From the NCBI GenBank assembly GCA_050084515.1, contig CM114272.1, positions 35,774,001 to 35,838,000 on the forward strand: DNA of 64,000 bases, in the 5' to 3' direction. This stretch comes from Blasia pusilla. Its lineage: Eukaryota > Marchantiophyta > Marchantiopsida > Blasiales. Under the pieces are notes generated by a model. It did no database searches. It saw nothing but the letters and a program-made list of their open reading frames with translations, and had not been told where the DNA came from. Of this stretch, positions 1 to 12,116 are shown piece after piece. Position 1 is the first letter of the stretch; each line of letters starts with the position of its first letter. A program made the translations under genes and the position numbers.

Positions 1-600
1 TGGCTCAACATTCATTCAATGATTCATATTGCAATAGCAATAAGAGATATTAAACAATATGGAATAAACTCTAAATGTATGATCTCTTGTTAATCTCACC
101 CAATCTTACTCAAGAGAATCGAGGCTCCATACAACAACATATTTGCACAATATCACGGATTTGAAGAGGTTATGATCTAAAGAAGATAAGCTCCAAATGA
201 GCGTCATGAGGGTGAACATTGTGCTAAAATTACATGGTAATCTGTGAACAAAAGTTACCCATCCATAGTAGGTCATAAACACCCTAGAGTACACATGTAC
301 TCCCAATCCAAACAAATGTCATATGAGGGCAAGGACCCTCAAAAAAGGACACCATTTGTGCACAACACTTACTTGACCTTTTAGGTCTAAGTGTCACAAT
401 TAACGTCACCCTCATTATGTACCACAAGACATACAATAAGAAGCATCTATCCAAGAATGTCACTCATAAATGCAAGGTTGATCTACATACATAGGTAAGA
501 CCACATACATAGTCACCTACTAAAATGCGTACTAAAAGGACCCCTCTAGGCCTCCATGAATCTTGTCTACCTTTCTGGAAGTCATCATATAGATGGCTAA
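1..600. repeat. dispersed repeat, related to 54690-55200
   Basis: No convincing gene. The stretch around 30-310 resembles 54690-55000: both contain, in the same order, a run like 'aagagatatt/aatatg', an 'actcaagagaatc/actctttaagagagaatc' block, 'atatcacgga', a 'ctaaatgag' type word and a 'catccatag/gtccatag' block. They look like diverged members of one dispersed repeat family, perhaps retroelement debris. The rest up to about 1240 is AT-rich, with short open frames on both strands that match nothing I recognise. Confidence 0.35.
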
Positions 601-1268
601 AGGTGGATATGCGGGATTGCATATGGTGGAGAAGTCAATGATCAGGAAAGACATAATAACAAGAGTTGGAAGTGCATGTGATGGGGGCATATCATCCCAA
701 CAAGGTGAATATGGACATGTCAGACTACGCTCAAATGGACATTGAGGTTGTTTAGAGGATTGTGGGTCTTGATAGTAGTGCTCAAACCTTCACCCAACGA
801 GAGAGAGTGGTGAACCTCTTCGGATTCGAACAATGGAAGAGTGTTGTATGCGTAGATAAGACAACGGAGTATATTGCTCGTGAGTGTGAATGTAGGGGAC
901 CTCCATATTTTGGGATGATAAAGTTGCATTTCTACCGGTTTTCACTACTCACCCTAGAAGTCATGGGTAATTTTTTTCTAATCGTGGTATCCGGGGTTTG
1001 GCACCTCCATAGGGATCCCCAAAGAAAAACTTGGTTGAGCATTACGACCATTAACCACGGCATAACATGCCCTTTACAAACCATGGTGACTTCTATTACA
1101 CTTTGTTTCTTATGCATTCTATATTAGCATTGGAGAACGCCTTTTTGATTTGCAAACACCTCTAGACATCAAAAAATATTTCAATAAAAAAACACGAGCA
1201 ACAAGAAAAATTGAATTTATATGTCATCACGAATGTCTTCCCAAACTATACACTATGAAAACCCTTCA

Positions 1269-1408
1269 ACCACCTTTTTTTTTTCCAAGGGCACCTTACT
1301 AGTGCATGAATATTAGCATGGAGCTACACATGGCTCCACCGTTTTTTTTATTTCCAGGGCACCTTACTAGTGCATGAATATTAGCATGGCGCTACACATG
1401 GCTCCTAC
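1269..1408. repeat. tandem duplication, ~76-bp period
   Basis: Two consecutive copies of a ~62-base sequence (about 1269-1333 and 1346-1408), each starting in a T-run and sharing 'gcaccttactagtgcatg', 'aatattagcatgg' and 'gctacacatggctcc'. They differ at only a few positions, so the duplication is fairly recent. No coding content is apparent. Confidence 0.8.
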
Positions 1409-1439
1409 TCTAGTTGTGTTTCCCGGTATGCCCTTGTTC

Positions 1440-4290
1440 GTGAGCAATTCAACGTCAGCCTCTGGTTCAGTCCTACTGGGACTCGTGGAAGTGCAGCGCA
1501 ACAAGCGTCAGTGAATTGATCAGGCCCAGATCAAGACCTGTGGTTCAGTGCAATCGCAGAGGGTTAAGTACGAGTTGGTTGTCGGGCACTTCTTGTGAAT
1601 GTGAAGCTTGTCAAATTCCTAATTCTGTGGTACTATTGAACCGCCGCTTCAATTGCCCATGAGACGAAAAATTGAGGTATGAAGAGAATCGGATATAATG
1701 AAGGTGCAACAGGGGCAGGATGCAGTTAGCGAGAGTAGATGCATGAGTGAGCTACAGAAGTCGACATCGGAGTATGCATGAAACACCATGCTAGGAAAAT
1801 TCCACAGTTCGATTTGGAGTTTTCAGGAGAGCTGTGGTGGGATAATGAAAGAGATCTGAGTAGAGAGTTGGTTGCAGGACACTCCCTCTGCACCTCACGA
1901 GCTTGGAATTCCGGGACTCTCTCCAATCTCCACAGCAGCTTGGCGTCGAAGTTTGAGGGTGTTCTGATGGAAGGGTAGGGCGTGAGTTCTAGGCGTCACT
2001 GAAATGTCGTGACGGCGCGCAGATACGCAAGCAGTGAAGATTTTCGCATCAGCCCGCGCTAGTAACGAGAGGATAACTCACCTCTAGCAATTTCTGTTCA
2101 ATCCAGGACGGTCATTTGGTCCTTCTGATCAGCGTTTGAATCCATGTTAAAGCGTAAACACGAAAACGGGCATCAGTAGAACTTCTAAGCGATTTGCAGA
2201 GTCCTCTGTACGATGTCGTAATGAGGTTCGGTGGATCTTTTTGTCCCTCTTTCTTGAGTATCGGATGAGCATTTACACAAAGAACCCGAGCAGGCGTACG
2301 TCTGAAATTCCAACTCAAGATCACGAATATATTCAGACTTCCAGTCATTTGGAAAGGCCGGATTGCTTCAGGCCTTTCCGCTTTCGTCTGCTGACGCTCG
2401 AAGTGAGTTCGACGTCACCGAAGATAAAACGTTCGCAGGGCTTTATAGACTTTTACTTTCACAACCCTAGAGCTTCCGGTGTCATTCTGTGTGCGTCTCT
2501 GACAGGCTCAACCCTGCATATAAGACGAGCCGGAGATGTGCCAAGAACTCACTAGAAAGCACATTCGGTATTTCACCAACTCGCCTTCCTGGTGATGGAT
2601 ATTCGTCATCTACTCTCCCCGCTTCTCCACCTCCGAAACATTTCACGACTTGTTCGGATTTCCTGCGGTCTCTCGCTCGAAACCATGAAAAAGAACTCCA
2701 GAACTTAGCCACATGCCCCTCCCTCTTAGCTATATCTGAGTCTAGGTCAGAGCTCAAACTGCCAATACGCAATTTCAAGACCAACAAGATCTAGTTTCAC
2801 CTACAGACGGAAGTATGGGAGAGAGTTCAGGGTTCCATTAGCGATGCATATGGGTATCACGAACTCAAAAAGGAGACAGGCACAGGCCAGGCAAGCTTAC
2901 ATGGTCGGGTCCTTTTGAATTTGACAATGGATCGCAGCACCGGTTGCGAATACTCATGGTCCACAGAACGCTCTCGATCAATCAATCTCTCGGCTCCATG
3001 TGCAGCTCGCGGATCCTGGATGTGGTCTCCACCCTGAAAATCCCTGACACTTGGCCTCCCCCACAAACCAGAAGGGTGGTGTACCGGTTGTGCATGTTGA
3101 CGAGTACCCAGAGCACCGATCAGTCAGAATGTGGAGACAGAATCTCCAGACCACAAGAGAGATACACGCGTCAGCGTGGTCATCTTCAGCCCTCGGACCT
3201 TTAATGGTCCGCCAGGACCAGTCGGCCACAGTTTCCCGATTCCCGATCCTTTCCGGCACTCGGCGGTAACATTCGCGCACTCGAAACTTTCGGTTCGAAG
3301 CATTGATTCGAAATCCCGAGGAGCATGCAATTCGCACTGACAGATAGCGATGCTGTACACGTTCCGGAATCCGTATGTACTCTGCGCCTGTCTCCACTTG
3401 CCTTCTCCAAGAACTTCCAGAACGGTGACGGATGATTCGATTCGCATATGGGAAGGGCATGAATGTCGTGCATTTTTGTACCTATTCCTCTGATAACCAC
3501 AATGCTAACGAGCAAAGAGTATGCGAGTCCGGCTTCTGTGAGCCGGAACTGTCGGAAAGCCGAGTTTAGTAGACAAGTCCTTCGATACGCTGTACGTTGC
3601 ATCATACTTCCTTCGTTTTGGTACAGCAGACAAGACGATGGATTGGCTGGGTGTACTCGTATAAATCCTAACAGGGGCATTCGATCTGGGCTCGCAGCAG
3701 CCGGACTCGCACTCTTTTCTCAATGTGAGCCGGCTTCTGGGAACCGGAAATCTCGGCAAGATCCTGCGAAGGATCTTGCCGACGCTGCTAGAGGATTTAG
3801 TGGTGATCAGGACACATTTGCTCACTGCAAGCGGCATACTGGACTTCTGTAGAGGGATTGCTTCTTTCATCGGTTTCAAATCTAGGTAACGGACTGTCGG
3901 AAACATGTGACGGATCATGTGCACGACTCCGAAGAGAAATCTTTCTTTTATGTAGATATTTCACCGGTGTGGAATGTGAATTACCTTATTCTCACCAGAA
4001 ACGAAAAGAGTCTCAAAGTTGGAAATACTCCTTTACTAATTTCCGAATCGAGTTTCTCTATAAAGCACATTGATGTGATTATTTCCCTTTTGGAAGTAGA
4101 AAATTTCTTGTCATATCCAACAGTAAAGAAGGGACTTTTCTGCGAATTCAGATTACGCATGCGAACAGATAGCTCCGAGATATACATGCTTTCGATAGGA
4201 CAAACATGGAAGGAAACCCGCCGAGACGTTTCTCAAATTAGAGCTCGGGTTAATGCCAACAGAGGGCTGCATGATATTATCTGTTGAACG
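1440..4290. other. moderate-GC segment, no assignable gene
   Basis: This stretch is richer in G+C than the surrounding AT-rich DNA and contains overlapping open frames on both strands (for example minus 3680-3201 of 159 aa and 3924-3505 of 139 aa, plus 3463-3852). No translation carries a domain I recognise. The plus frame 3907-4287 (126 aa) has the most protein-like composition but no homologue comes to mind. The phrase 'ccggcttctg' followed by a complementary 'ccgg' occurs twice (near 3530 and 3731), and a perfect hairpin lies at 3753-3782. Possibly a degraded gene or organelle-derived DNA; undetermined. Confidence 0.3.
3753..3782. repeat. perfect 13-bp hairpin with GCGA loop
   Basis: Left arm 3753-3765, loop GCGA 3766-3769, right arm 3770-3782; the arms are exactly complementary. 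A GNRA-type tetraloop on a GC-rich stem would be very stable in RNA. It lies inside the unassigned moderate-GC segment and no T-run follows, so a bacterial-type terminator is not implied. Confidence 0.85.
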
Positions 4291-4668
4291 CTTCAATTTG
4301 AGAACAAGAAACAAAAATACGCAGAAATTGCAGAAGTAGAGATTGGCCCAGGGAGCTTGTATTTATTCAACCAAAGATGTCTGAAGAGGTGAACATAGAT
4401 ATCCATCCGCATATCTTTTCGATCACCAGTTCCAGCTCGTGGACATATTGTTATGCCCACAATACTGCTGCATCATCACGACATTCCCAACCCAACCCGA
4501 CTGCCGTTGCAAAGAAATTCCCGGATCTGCAACATTTCCTTCAGTCACCACTATGTACACGACGACACAGACCACAAAACCAAATTTACATCTGCTCTAC
4601 GCACCACCGAGTGAAAGCCTTCTCTGAGAAAAGCTCTGTAGCCGTGGGTTGTGAAGCTTTTGAGCACA

Positions 4669-4920
4669 GAGATGAGAGAAGGTCGCATCACCCTTGCACA
4701 TATATATTCAAGTAATTACACATGAGCGGGGAGGAGAGGAAGGTAGAGGGAGGAGAGCCGGGAGGGGAGCTGGGAATTAAGCACATAGATACACGATGAA
4801 AACAAGTGCCATCGCCCTCGCACATATATTCAAGTGGTTACATATGGAGGGTGAAAGAGAATTAAGCACACAGAGATGAACAAGGTCGCATCACCCTCGC
4901 GCACAGTTGGAAGTAATTTT
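4669..4920. repeat. imperfect tandem repeat of ~85-115 bp, about 3 copies
   Basis: A block reading 'gatgagagaaggtcgcatc', 'accctTgcacatatat', 'attcaagtaattacacatg' recurs starting near 4669, 4795 and 4876 (the third copy is shorter, ending at 'cctcgcgcacag'). 'gaattaagcacacagagatg' and 'gaattaagcacatagatac' join the copies. Noncoding; lies between the unassigned segment and the 3' end of the AWPM-19-like gene. Confidence 0.65.
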
Positions 4921-5116
4921 TTTATGTTGGAGTAAGGCAAGCGTGATGAAAGAGGTTGCTGGAACAGAAAACTCGCACATTGCTTCCAGTCACTCCACAA
5001 GAATGAAATAATCCTCTCCAACAGACGCCTCAAATGTCCTGGGCTAAAAGACTGAGAAATCAGTTTTAGCTTGCGTTCGGGTCATCGTTGCGAAGCCCCT
5101 TCGACCGTTTAAATTA

Positions 5117-6674
5117 CTAGACCGCCGACGCTGCCGCCGGAGAGGTGGTTGTGGCTGCAGAGCCTGGTAGCTTGGAAGTTCCAGTGGTTCCTAAAGCGTG
5201 ATCATCTCTGTATCCCGGCCCATACTTTCGACCCGCTATGCCCGCGTGCAGCAGCAACAGATACAGAAGCTGGGTGAACGTGAGAATGATCACGAAAGCC
5301 TCCAGCACTCTCTGCAGACGTCTCCGCTTGATCAATTCCAAAACATGAGTGGAAAGAAGAGTTAACCAGAAGACCTCGGTATCAAAAACATTGAAATTCA
5401 ATTAAAACGAACATGTCATGAAGGAAATCAAGAGCTTCGGATAGAGTGGAATCCTGATCGGTGCTTACATGCTTAGCGTTTCGTCCACCTATCCGAATCT
5501 CCTTCCACGCCAACCTACACCAAAAGACGACGACAGATGTATGTTTCACCTTCAAAACCGAGCACTGAGCTACCAAGAGCGTGCTGGCTGAGTCTCAACT
5601 CCAGTAGGACCCTACTGCTGCTCCTGAAAACAAGAAGCGACAATTGTGCACTTCGCAGATGCGAATAGGGAGAACAGAGAGAGGAGGCCACATACCCGAA
5701 GGCGAGAAGCAAGAGAAGCCAAGAAATCCAAGCGGTTGCAGAGGCAGCGGCCAAACTGTCTGACCTCCACGACTTGAGGTGATGCAGGCCTGTAAAGATG
5801 GACGCAATACCTACCACGCCGGCTATCAACGAGAATACAACCAAAAACGGTGTTGCTGCGTTCCCTGCACATCTCAGGGAACCACGAGAAGTCGCTCAAT
5901 TACATGCAACACTAGGTGAGTACCCACAGACGTTACGCTCATTGCATGCGAACCTCAAGTGTCTTAAAATTAAAACCCTACAGCTTGAGCAAGTCACGAC
6001 ATGATTTCAAAGCGCTGCTCGTTTGTCCTCATCACTCCGGACAACCTCTCCCCACAATTCTCCCTTATTATATAATACTGAGCTCCCTGCGACAATCCGA
6101 CCAGCTGACCGAACGGATGCTTGTCTAGCTAGAGATAATACGAAGACAGAACCATGGAGAGGTCCAACGCCTGACGTCCGTTGTGGTACATGACCACTCC
6201 TCCAGTCGAAGAATGGCGTTTGTTTTGTGCTCGGTTTGGGGCCATAAAAACAGACAAGTGCTGCTGTGGGAGACGACTCCATGGACTAGATCCATACACG
6301 AAATTGTACCGACACGTACAAAAGCTTACAATTGCCGAGACTCGTACGTGGGATGGTAAGTCACGACCACCGTCGGGTTTTTTTCAGGTCTCACGGACAT
6401 CGTCAGTGAGGAAAACAGTTGCGCAAGCGAACGTGGGAAACATGCCCAGGGATTGCTACAAATCTACCGACGCGAACGAGCGAGTGCTCAACTCGGGGCC
6501 GCCGACAATCGCTTGCTCGAAGGAACGTGACTTACCACCGAAACCGCCACCGAACGTGCCGCTTCCAATGGCCCTGTTCAAGAAGAAGCCGGACAACCCA
6601 AGTACTATGACATACATCGCAAAATTCAGTATCAGCAGAGGCAGCGCCGCTGCCTTCCCCACACTGAGAGCCAT
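5117..6674 (-). CDS. AWPM-19-like membrane protein, 4 exons
   Basis: Four exons, spliced in phase: 6674-6536, 5864-5696, 5514-5469 and 5311-5117, giving 182 aa. Introns begin GTAAGT, GTATGT and GTAAGC and end in AG; phases 1, 2 and 0 match. The protein shows the hallmarks of the plant AWPM-19-like (PM19) family: four hydrophobic helices (about residues 10-35, 51-72, 86-104, 120-142), 'GNAATPFLVVFSLIAGVVG' at 47-65, 'LHHLKSWRSDSLAAA' at 73-87 and 'LAWKEIRIGGRNAK' at 104-117. The low-complexity tail (about 150-182) is rich in Thr, Ala and Ser. Family members are plasma-membrane proteins induced by abscisic acid and desiccation, and a rice member is reported to import ABA. The ATG is the first in frame and is followed by GCT. 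Length matches the family. I infer a functional gene. Confidence 0.88.
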
Positions 6675-6679
6675 GTCCA

Positions 6680-7450
6680 GCAAACTGACAAAACGAAATC
6701 GAGTCCCCTCTCAGCTCCACGGAAGTTCGTTCCTCCCAGTTCAATTCCCGTCCGCTTCCTGAGGCCCTAAATGGACAGGTCCACCTTACCCCCCACACCC
6801 CCCCAACACCTGAGGCAATAATAATCCGCGAGCGCTCGCTCACTCACTCACTCACGCGTCAATACAAGTGAGCCAGAAAGCATCAATCAATGGGCTCTCA
6901 TAAACGTCGAACACCCTCCAGGTGCTGTTGTTGTTGGAGTAGCATGGTACAGTAAGCACGAGCACAGTAGAAACTAGGTTGTGCACCCGAGGAGCGAGGA
7001 GAGCAGAGCAGAGGAGAGACCGAGTGTACTTTCCCAAATTCGAAAACCTTTCTTCTTCTACATTCTCCTTCCTCCTCTCTTCTCCGTGATCGCTCTTGGA
7101 AGAACATGGGGATTCAGCGGCGGCGAGAAGGCGAGACAGGTGGCGTGATCCTCGTCAAGCCAAATACGCCTCCCTATTCGCCCACAGGAGGAGGAGCCCA
7201 TGCAGATCGTAACTGAGGCCCACGCTGTACCCCCACGAGAGATTGGAGGCCCCGGTTTCGAATAACAGCCACGTGGATCCCCGGTGGCGGGGCCCGCCGT
7301 TTTGTCGTCGTCGTAGGCGGTCGCCGTATGGACAAGCGCCTACGGGATTTGACCATACATAGCCTTGCGACGGACCTCTACATACTGTCCTTCACAGACC
7401 GAATAGACTTCACGTACTATATACCGACTCCGCCCCAATGTACGCTCGTT
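6680..7450. other. 5' flank of the AWPM-19-like gene
   Basis: Upstream region of the minus-strand AWPM-19-like gene. It has a short CACT microsatellite near 6838-6855, C-rich runs near 6787-6813 and GC-rich DNA at 7120-7350. A plus-strand ATG at 7106 opens a 36-codon frame with no recognisable motif; I give it little weight. No clear TATA box could be assigned. Confidence 0.4.
7269..7276. promoter_or_regulatory. G-box/ABRE-like palindrome CCACGTGG
   Basis: The palindrome CCACGTGG lies about 600 bp upstream of the AWPM-19-like start codon. G-box/ABRE cores (ACGTG) bind plant bZIP factors that mediate ABA responses, and PM19-type genes are known to be ABA inducible. The sequence match is certain; the regulatory role is inference, since such octamers also occur by chance. 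Confidence 0.4.
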
Positions 7451-10400
7451 AATTCAAAACAATTAGGTTTACTTTAATTATGCGGAATTTCCAAGGAATA
7501 AACCGAGGCTAATGACTTTTGCTACACGTTAAGATTTGAAAATAGGATACGTTCGCGAGGATTTTTTAATGGCATGAATAGATGAATGGAGGAGTTAAAG
7601 AGTAGACTCGCAGAGTTTGAGTTTTACAACCAGAGAGTTCCGAAACATAGGGGTAATTCGGGTAAGAACACGAATCGGGACACGGTTATGATATTTATGA
7701 TATGTTGTATGGTAGTAATCAAGAATTAATATAAGCACGATCGTTAAAGATTGATGTCCTATTGTCCATAAGCCTGGAGAATAATTTGCATTTTGCAAGT
7801 TATTTGTATTTTGCAAGTTATTTTGCACGTTGGGAATCGACTTCTTATAGCGGCCGTTATAACTAGTAAGCAAGCACTTTACACTATTTTTTTAAAAATT
7901 GAAGAGTTAGCGTGTGCTCCATGAAGGGAAGAGATTAATGATGTTGCACACAAATTCAAATTTCTTTTCTGGTTGCCCGTAGCATGTGAAACATTTCCAT
8001 ATTGTCCACTTGCCACGTGTCAAGAATAGAGATGTTTGCAAATCAAGATGGCACTCTCCCATAACAATATAGATGGTAAAATGTGTACTAATTCGGAACT
8101 ACTTGATTCCGTGGGCATTTAAGACATACTTATAAATTTTTTAGCTCGTGAAAAAGTAACTTATTCAAGATGAATTCTAAGAAAGTTTTCTTTGTAATTT
8201 TCATGGCATTGATAGCTCCGGGGCGCCTTAGAAAATTTATGGCTACCATAAGATACTTTGAAATGCCAAAAATCCATACAAACGTTTGCTCAGAAAGGCC
8301 CTCACGGAACTATTCTCACCACCTTGCATGTCATAAGTTAAAGCACTTTGAGTCTCAAGTTGTCAAATGAAGGATTGGTAGGGTTCTAATAAGCATTTGG
8401 GCAACATAGGCGATTTTGGTTGGTACTTCGGGTTATGTCGGTCGTAATTGTCTCAGTTGTGATAAGCAAGAAAGTGGCACAAAAGGTATGTGATCTGAAC
8501 ATGGAGTTAACCTATGGCTAAATTTTTGAGCTTAGGTAAATTTTTTATGTGTTAGTTGTAAGCATTGGGTAAGGTTGCAAGTCACAATGCTCAAATCATC
8601 CACAGTTTGGATACAATGATGAGCATTTTCCAAGAGGGTTTTGGGGTCGATCGTCTATTCCTTGGCTCAAACGTACTTGTTACCAACTTGAAGGCGAGGT
8701 TCATAGCAATTCCCATGTCTAATTTGATTGAATTGGAAATGGACCGTAGAATGAATTTGGAATGTCCATCCACTTGGGTGAAGTTAGGATAGTGCAAATC
8801 ATTTTCCATGCCTTCTTATGGGTCAGATGTAGGGATGATTTTACTACGAGGTGGAGGAGCTACCTACGGTCCCAAAACGTGTCAATGAAAAAAAAAAAAA
8901 AAAAAATGTAATGTTCATTTTCTCTATAAGATCATGCACATGAAGGAATTTTTCCAACATATGTAGCTCCCACATTTTAGCCTTCTCAAGGACCACGAAG
9001 TGAGCTAGAGACGTGAGCATAAGAATAATCTTTGACTCCATCCCCTTTATGTGTTTATCACAACAATAGATGTTGTGATAAACACGTTTTTAAGATTATT
9101 TGCCATAAAAAATATATATCGTCAAGGATAAGGTCCCTTTAACAAAAAATAAATTCTCTTCACATATATGTAGGACGTATCGAGGACATTGGAGTAGGGT
9201 GCGCTTTGAAATTCATTGGTATGGAGAATCCAAGAGAATAACATATTAAACTCATAACCACGATAATAGGAATATCCTTGGATACCATCTCATTCATGTA
9301 AACAATTAGGGTTATCGACAATCCAATAACCATAGATGCCATCAATTATTAATAAGTGTTATTAAAAAAATAAAACTTAGCATCAATAATTGGAATGATA
9401 TTCGACTGTCAGCAATATACATCTTCTTCAAAACCTAGTTGTGAAGCATATGGGAAAGCTTTAATTTCTCTTCATTATCCTCTCTAATGACCTCCACCTC
9501 ATTTTTTTGTATTTGCTTGATCCTTTGATTGTTCTTGTTAGCACCTATCCACTCTTCGACATATTGGATGCAATCCCTTCCACCAACATTGGTCATATTC
9601 ACATCATCCCATGAGTAAGCTTTACCGGCCGTCTCAAAGAAGACAAATTTCATTGGGACACTTGAGCCACTAGAATGATGTCATGGGAGATATGAGGTGG
9701 GATGAGATGGTATCGAGGCATTAGAGGGATCTTGTACTTCCCCATTTTCAGAGGTTATATATAACCTACTCTTAGGTGGTAATATGTGTATGTAGATCAC
9801 CCTTCCTTTTATTGCGAGTGACAACCTTGGAGAGGTTGGCCCTCTTTTGGTGGGACTAGTGGCATGTTACAATGCACTTAGTCTTTGAATGTTTCCACTT
9901 CTGTTTATGAGGATCAAGGTAATTTGGGATGAGAGATAGTATACTATTGTGAGAGGTCATATATGCCTTCTCCTTCATACATTTTATGCCTTGGAGAGGA
10001 CCATGTGGAGGTTTGGTTAGGATATATGGAGTACATAGTGTACTCCATGTGAGTATTGATATGCTAGGAGGAGGCCATATGTGTGCACAAGTCACCCATG
10101 AAGGTGCCCAAGAAGGTATACTCCCATAGAGGCTCATTTGTGCCTTGTCTTTCTATTTCACTTCATCCATATACATATTAGAGATGAGAGCTTGTGTGAT
10201 GCCTAAATTCCCTCATGTTAAGGGCCAGCTAGGATTGTATACAAAGGCCAACATTATTATAGAAGAAAAGTTCCAATAATCTTTTTAAATAAAATAACCA
10301 AAAATTTTAAGTATAGAGTCATGGAGTTAATAACAAAAAGGCCTAAATTTTATTTTCTTATGCTCATGTTGTCAAAAGAAAAGGGCTCTTGTTGTCGGAG

Positions 10401-11734
10401 TTCCGTGGATCAAGCTTGATGTAGGGAGAATCTTGAAAATGAAGCAGCCATCCTCAATTCACAACATGACTAGAGATATATAAATTTACAAACACAATTT
10501 ATTTTTAATATGACTAAGTATTTCAGGAAAAAAAGTCATGAATTTTAATATAATTTTTTATGAAAAACACTAGTACCAATATCCTTAAGTTCTCACTAAT
10601 ATCAAAATTCCTCATGAAACTACTAGGTGAAAAACCTCCAGCTTAAATATCCTCTACTAGTACAACACGAGTCTTTGTGTGCACATATTGCTACTTCCAC
10701 CCAATCACAAGAAAATTTCATTTAAGAATACAATGCCCATAATTTCCAGCCAATGGGAATTGGGTTTATAAGTATTAGAATTTAGCCAAGAGAAAAAGAC
10801 TTTGCAAAATGAAAGGACAAGTTTTAATAATACGGATATACTAGTGTAAGCCCGCGAATAGTCTCGCATAAATAATTCTCAACAAATTTTAACATCATTT
10901 TAAATGAATTCAAACCAATCCCATGAGTAACGCCAAATGTCAAAAAAAGAAGAGTATGTAAAACAAAAATGCATTCTCCAATAATAATATAAATATTTAT
11001 CCTAATTAATATGACTAATATTGAAAATGAATATTCATGATTTTTGATATGGCACCACGTGTGTACTTGCTATTATTGCGCTTTCCACCTGTGCATGCAT
11101 GCCTTACGAGATCTAAGAAAGGTGCTAACTGTATCTTCAGATTGTACGCGTACGTCCAGCTGGCTGCATCGCTACCTCGTCGCCACAGTGGCGTTGCCAC
11201 CTCGCCAGCACGGCGGACAGAGTGGATCGGAGGGGTTTCCTTGGGAAGGATTTCCCCACATGAACAGCACGACAAGACCGTTGCGGTCGAAATCAAAGCG
11301 AAGAATTAGGTTTAGGGTTATAATGGCTTAAGTACGTCGTAATTCTGCATTATTATGTTTTTGCTCCACAGTGTTTACTGTCTTCTTATTATTATTTTAA
11401 ATTATTAACGTCGTATTAGGTGTTGCTAACCTCAAGGAATAGTGCCAAATTCCATACGGGAGAAACCTAGGAATAGTTTTCAAATTTTAAATAAAGTGAT
11501 AATCTATGGATTTTGAAAAATAGGAATTGCAGGAGAATAAAAGGGGAGAAAGTAGCTAGAGGTCATAGAGGCGGTTCAATCCCTCGCACCTTCCAACAAT
11601 TTAAATCGGACCATAATAATTGTGTATCAATTCTGACTCTCATTTTAGACGGTTCAAATTATTCTATACAAATTTGAGGTGAGTTGGAATACTTCTTTTG
11701 TCCACTTTTTGCGTGCTTTGTTTCCCTTTATTAG
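7451..11734. other. AT-rich intergenic DNA without recognisable genes
   Basis: Mostly AT-rich sequence with only short open frames on both strands; none has a recognisable domain. Includes an 18-base or longer A-run near 8888-8906 and a near-perfect foldback at 9051-9085. It ends at the left inverted repeat of the large MULE-like element. Confidence 0.5.
9051..9085. repeat. perfect 15-bp inverted repeat, 5-base loop
   Basis: Arms 9051-9065 (GTGTTTATCACAACA) and 9071-9085 are exact reverse complements around the loop ATAGA. In AT-rich noncoding DNA; possibly a replication template-switch product. No neighbouring gene uses it. Confidence 0.9.
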
Positions 11735-11858
11735 GGCCTCTCAAATTCGAAAGCCATAGATGCCGCGGCCATGCGTTTAAGGCCGCGTAGATTAGGCCTT
11801 AGGCGCTGGCGGTTCGGCACGGGATTAGGGTCGGTAATACCGGCAGGGGATAGCGGAT
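11735..11858 (+). repeat. left terminal inverted repeat of the MULE
   Basis: About 124 bases matching the reverse complement of 25131-25257 from the outer GGCCTCT through 'ccgcggccatgcgtttaagg', 'gtagattaggccttaggcgc' and 'gggtcggtaataccggca' to 'agcggat'. Divergence is mainly in the outer 30 bases (one small indel) and a few substitutions, suggesting a single element with mildly aged ends. Confidence 0.85.
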
Positions 11859-12060
11859 ATCGAGCTTCAAGGACGGATGGACGGCTGGACGACTGGGTGG
11901 ACGGATGGACGGACGGCCGGACGGATGGAGCTTCGGATGACGGACGGATGGACAGATGGACGGATGGACGGACGGACGGAATCAATTCCGTCCGTTTAGG
12001 TTTCCGTTCCGTATCACACTCCGTCCGTTCGTAATTCCGTTCCGTATCGCAGTCCGTCCC
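11859..12060. repeat. left subterminal minisatellite (GGACGGAT-like)
   Basis: Arrays of 4- and 8-base units related to ggac/ggat (for example 'ggacggatggacggacgg') run from about 11868 to 11980, followed by complementary ccgtccgttt/ccgttccgtatc units to about 12060. This makes the block able to fold back on itself. An equivalent array abuts the right end. Open frames here (such as plus 11771-12034) are repeat artefacts. Confidence 0.85.
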
Positions 12061-12116
12061 CTCACCCATACTCTCCCGCCATCCCGTTTTGAAAAAACAA
12101 ATGCAACGTCGTCGGT

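Noticed and set aside
3201-3924. Overlapping 139-160 codon frames as possible genes
   Set aside because: Several frames on both strands are equally open because stop-poor GC-rich DNA gives them by chance; none has a recognisable motif.
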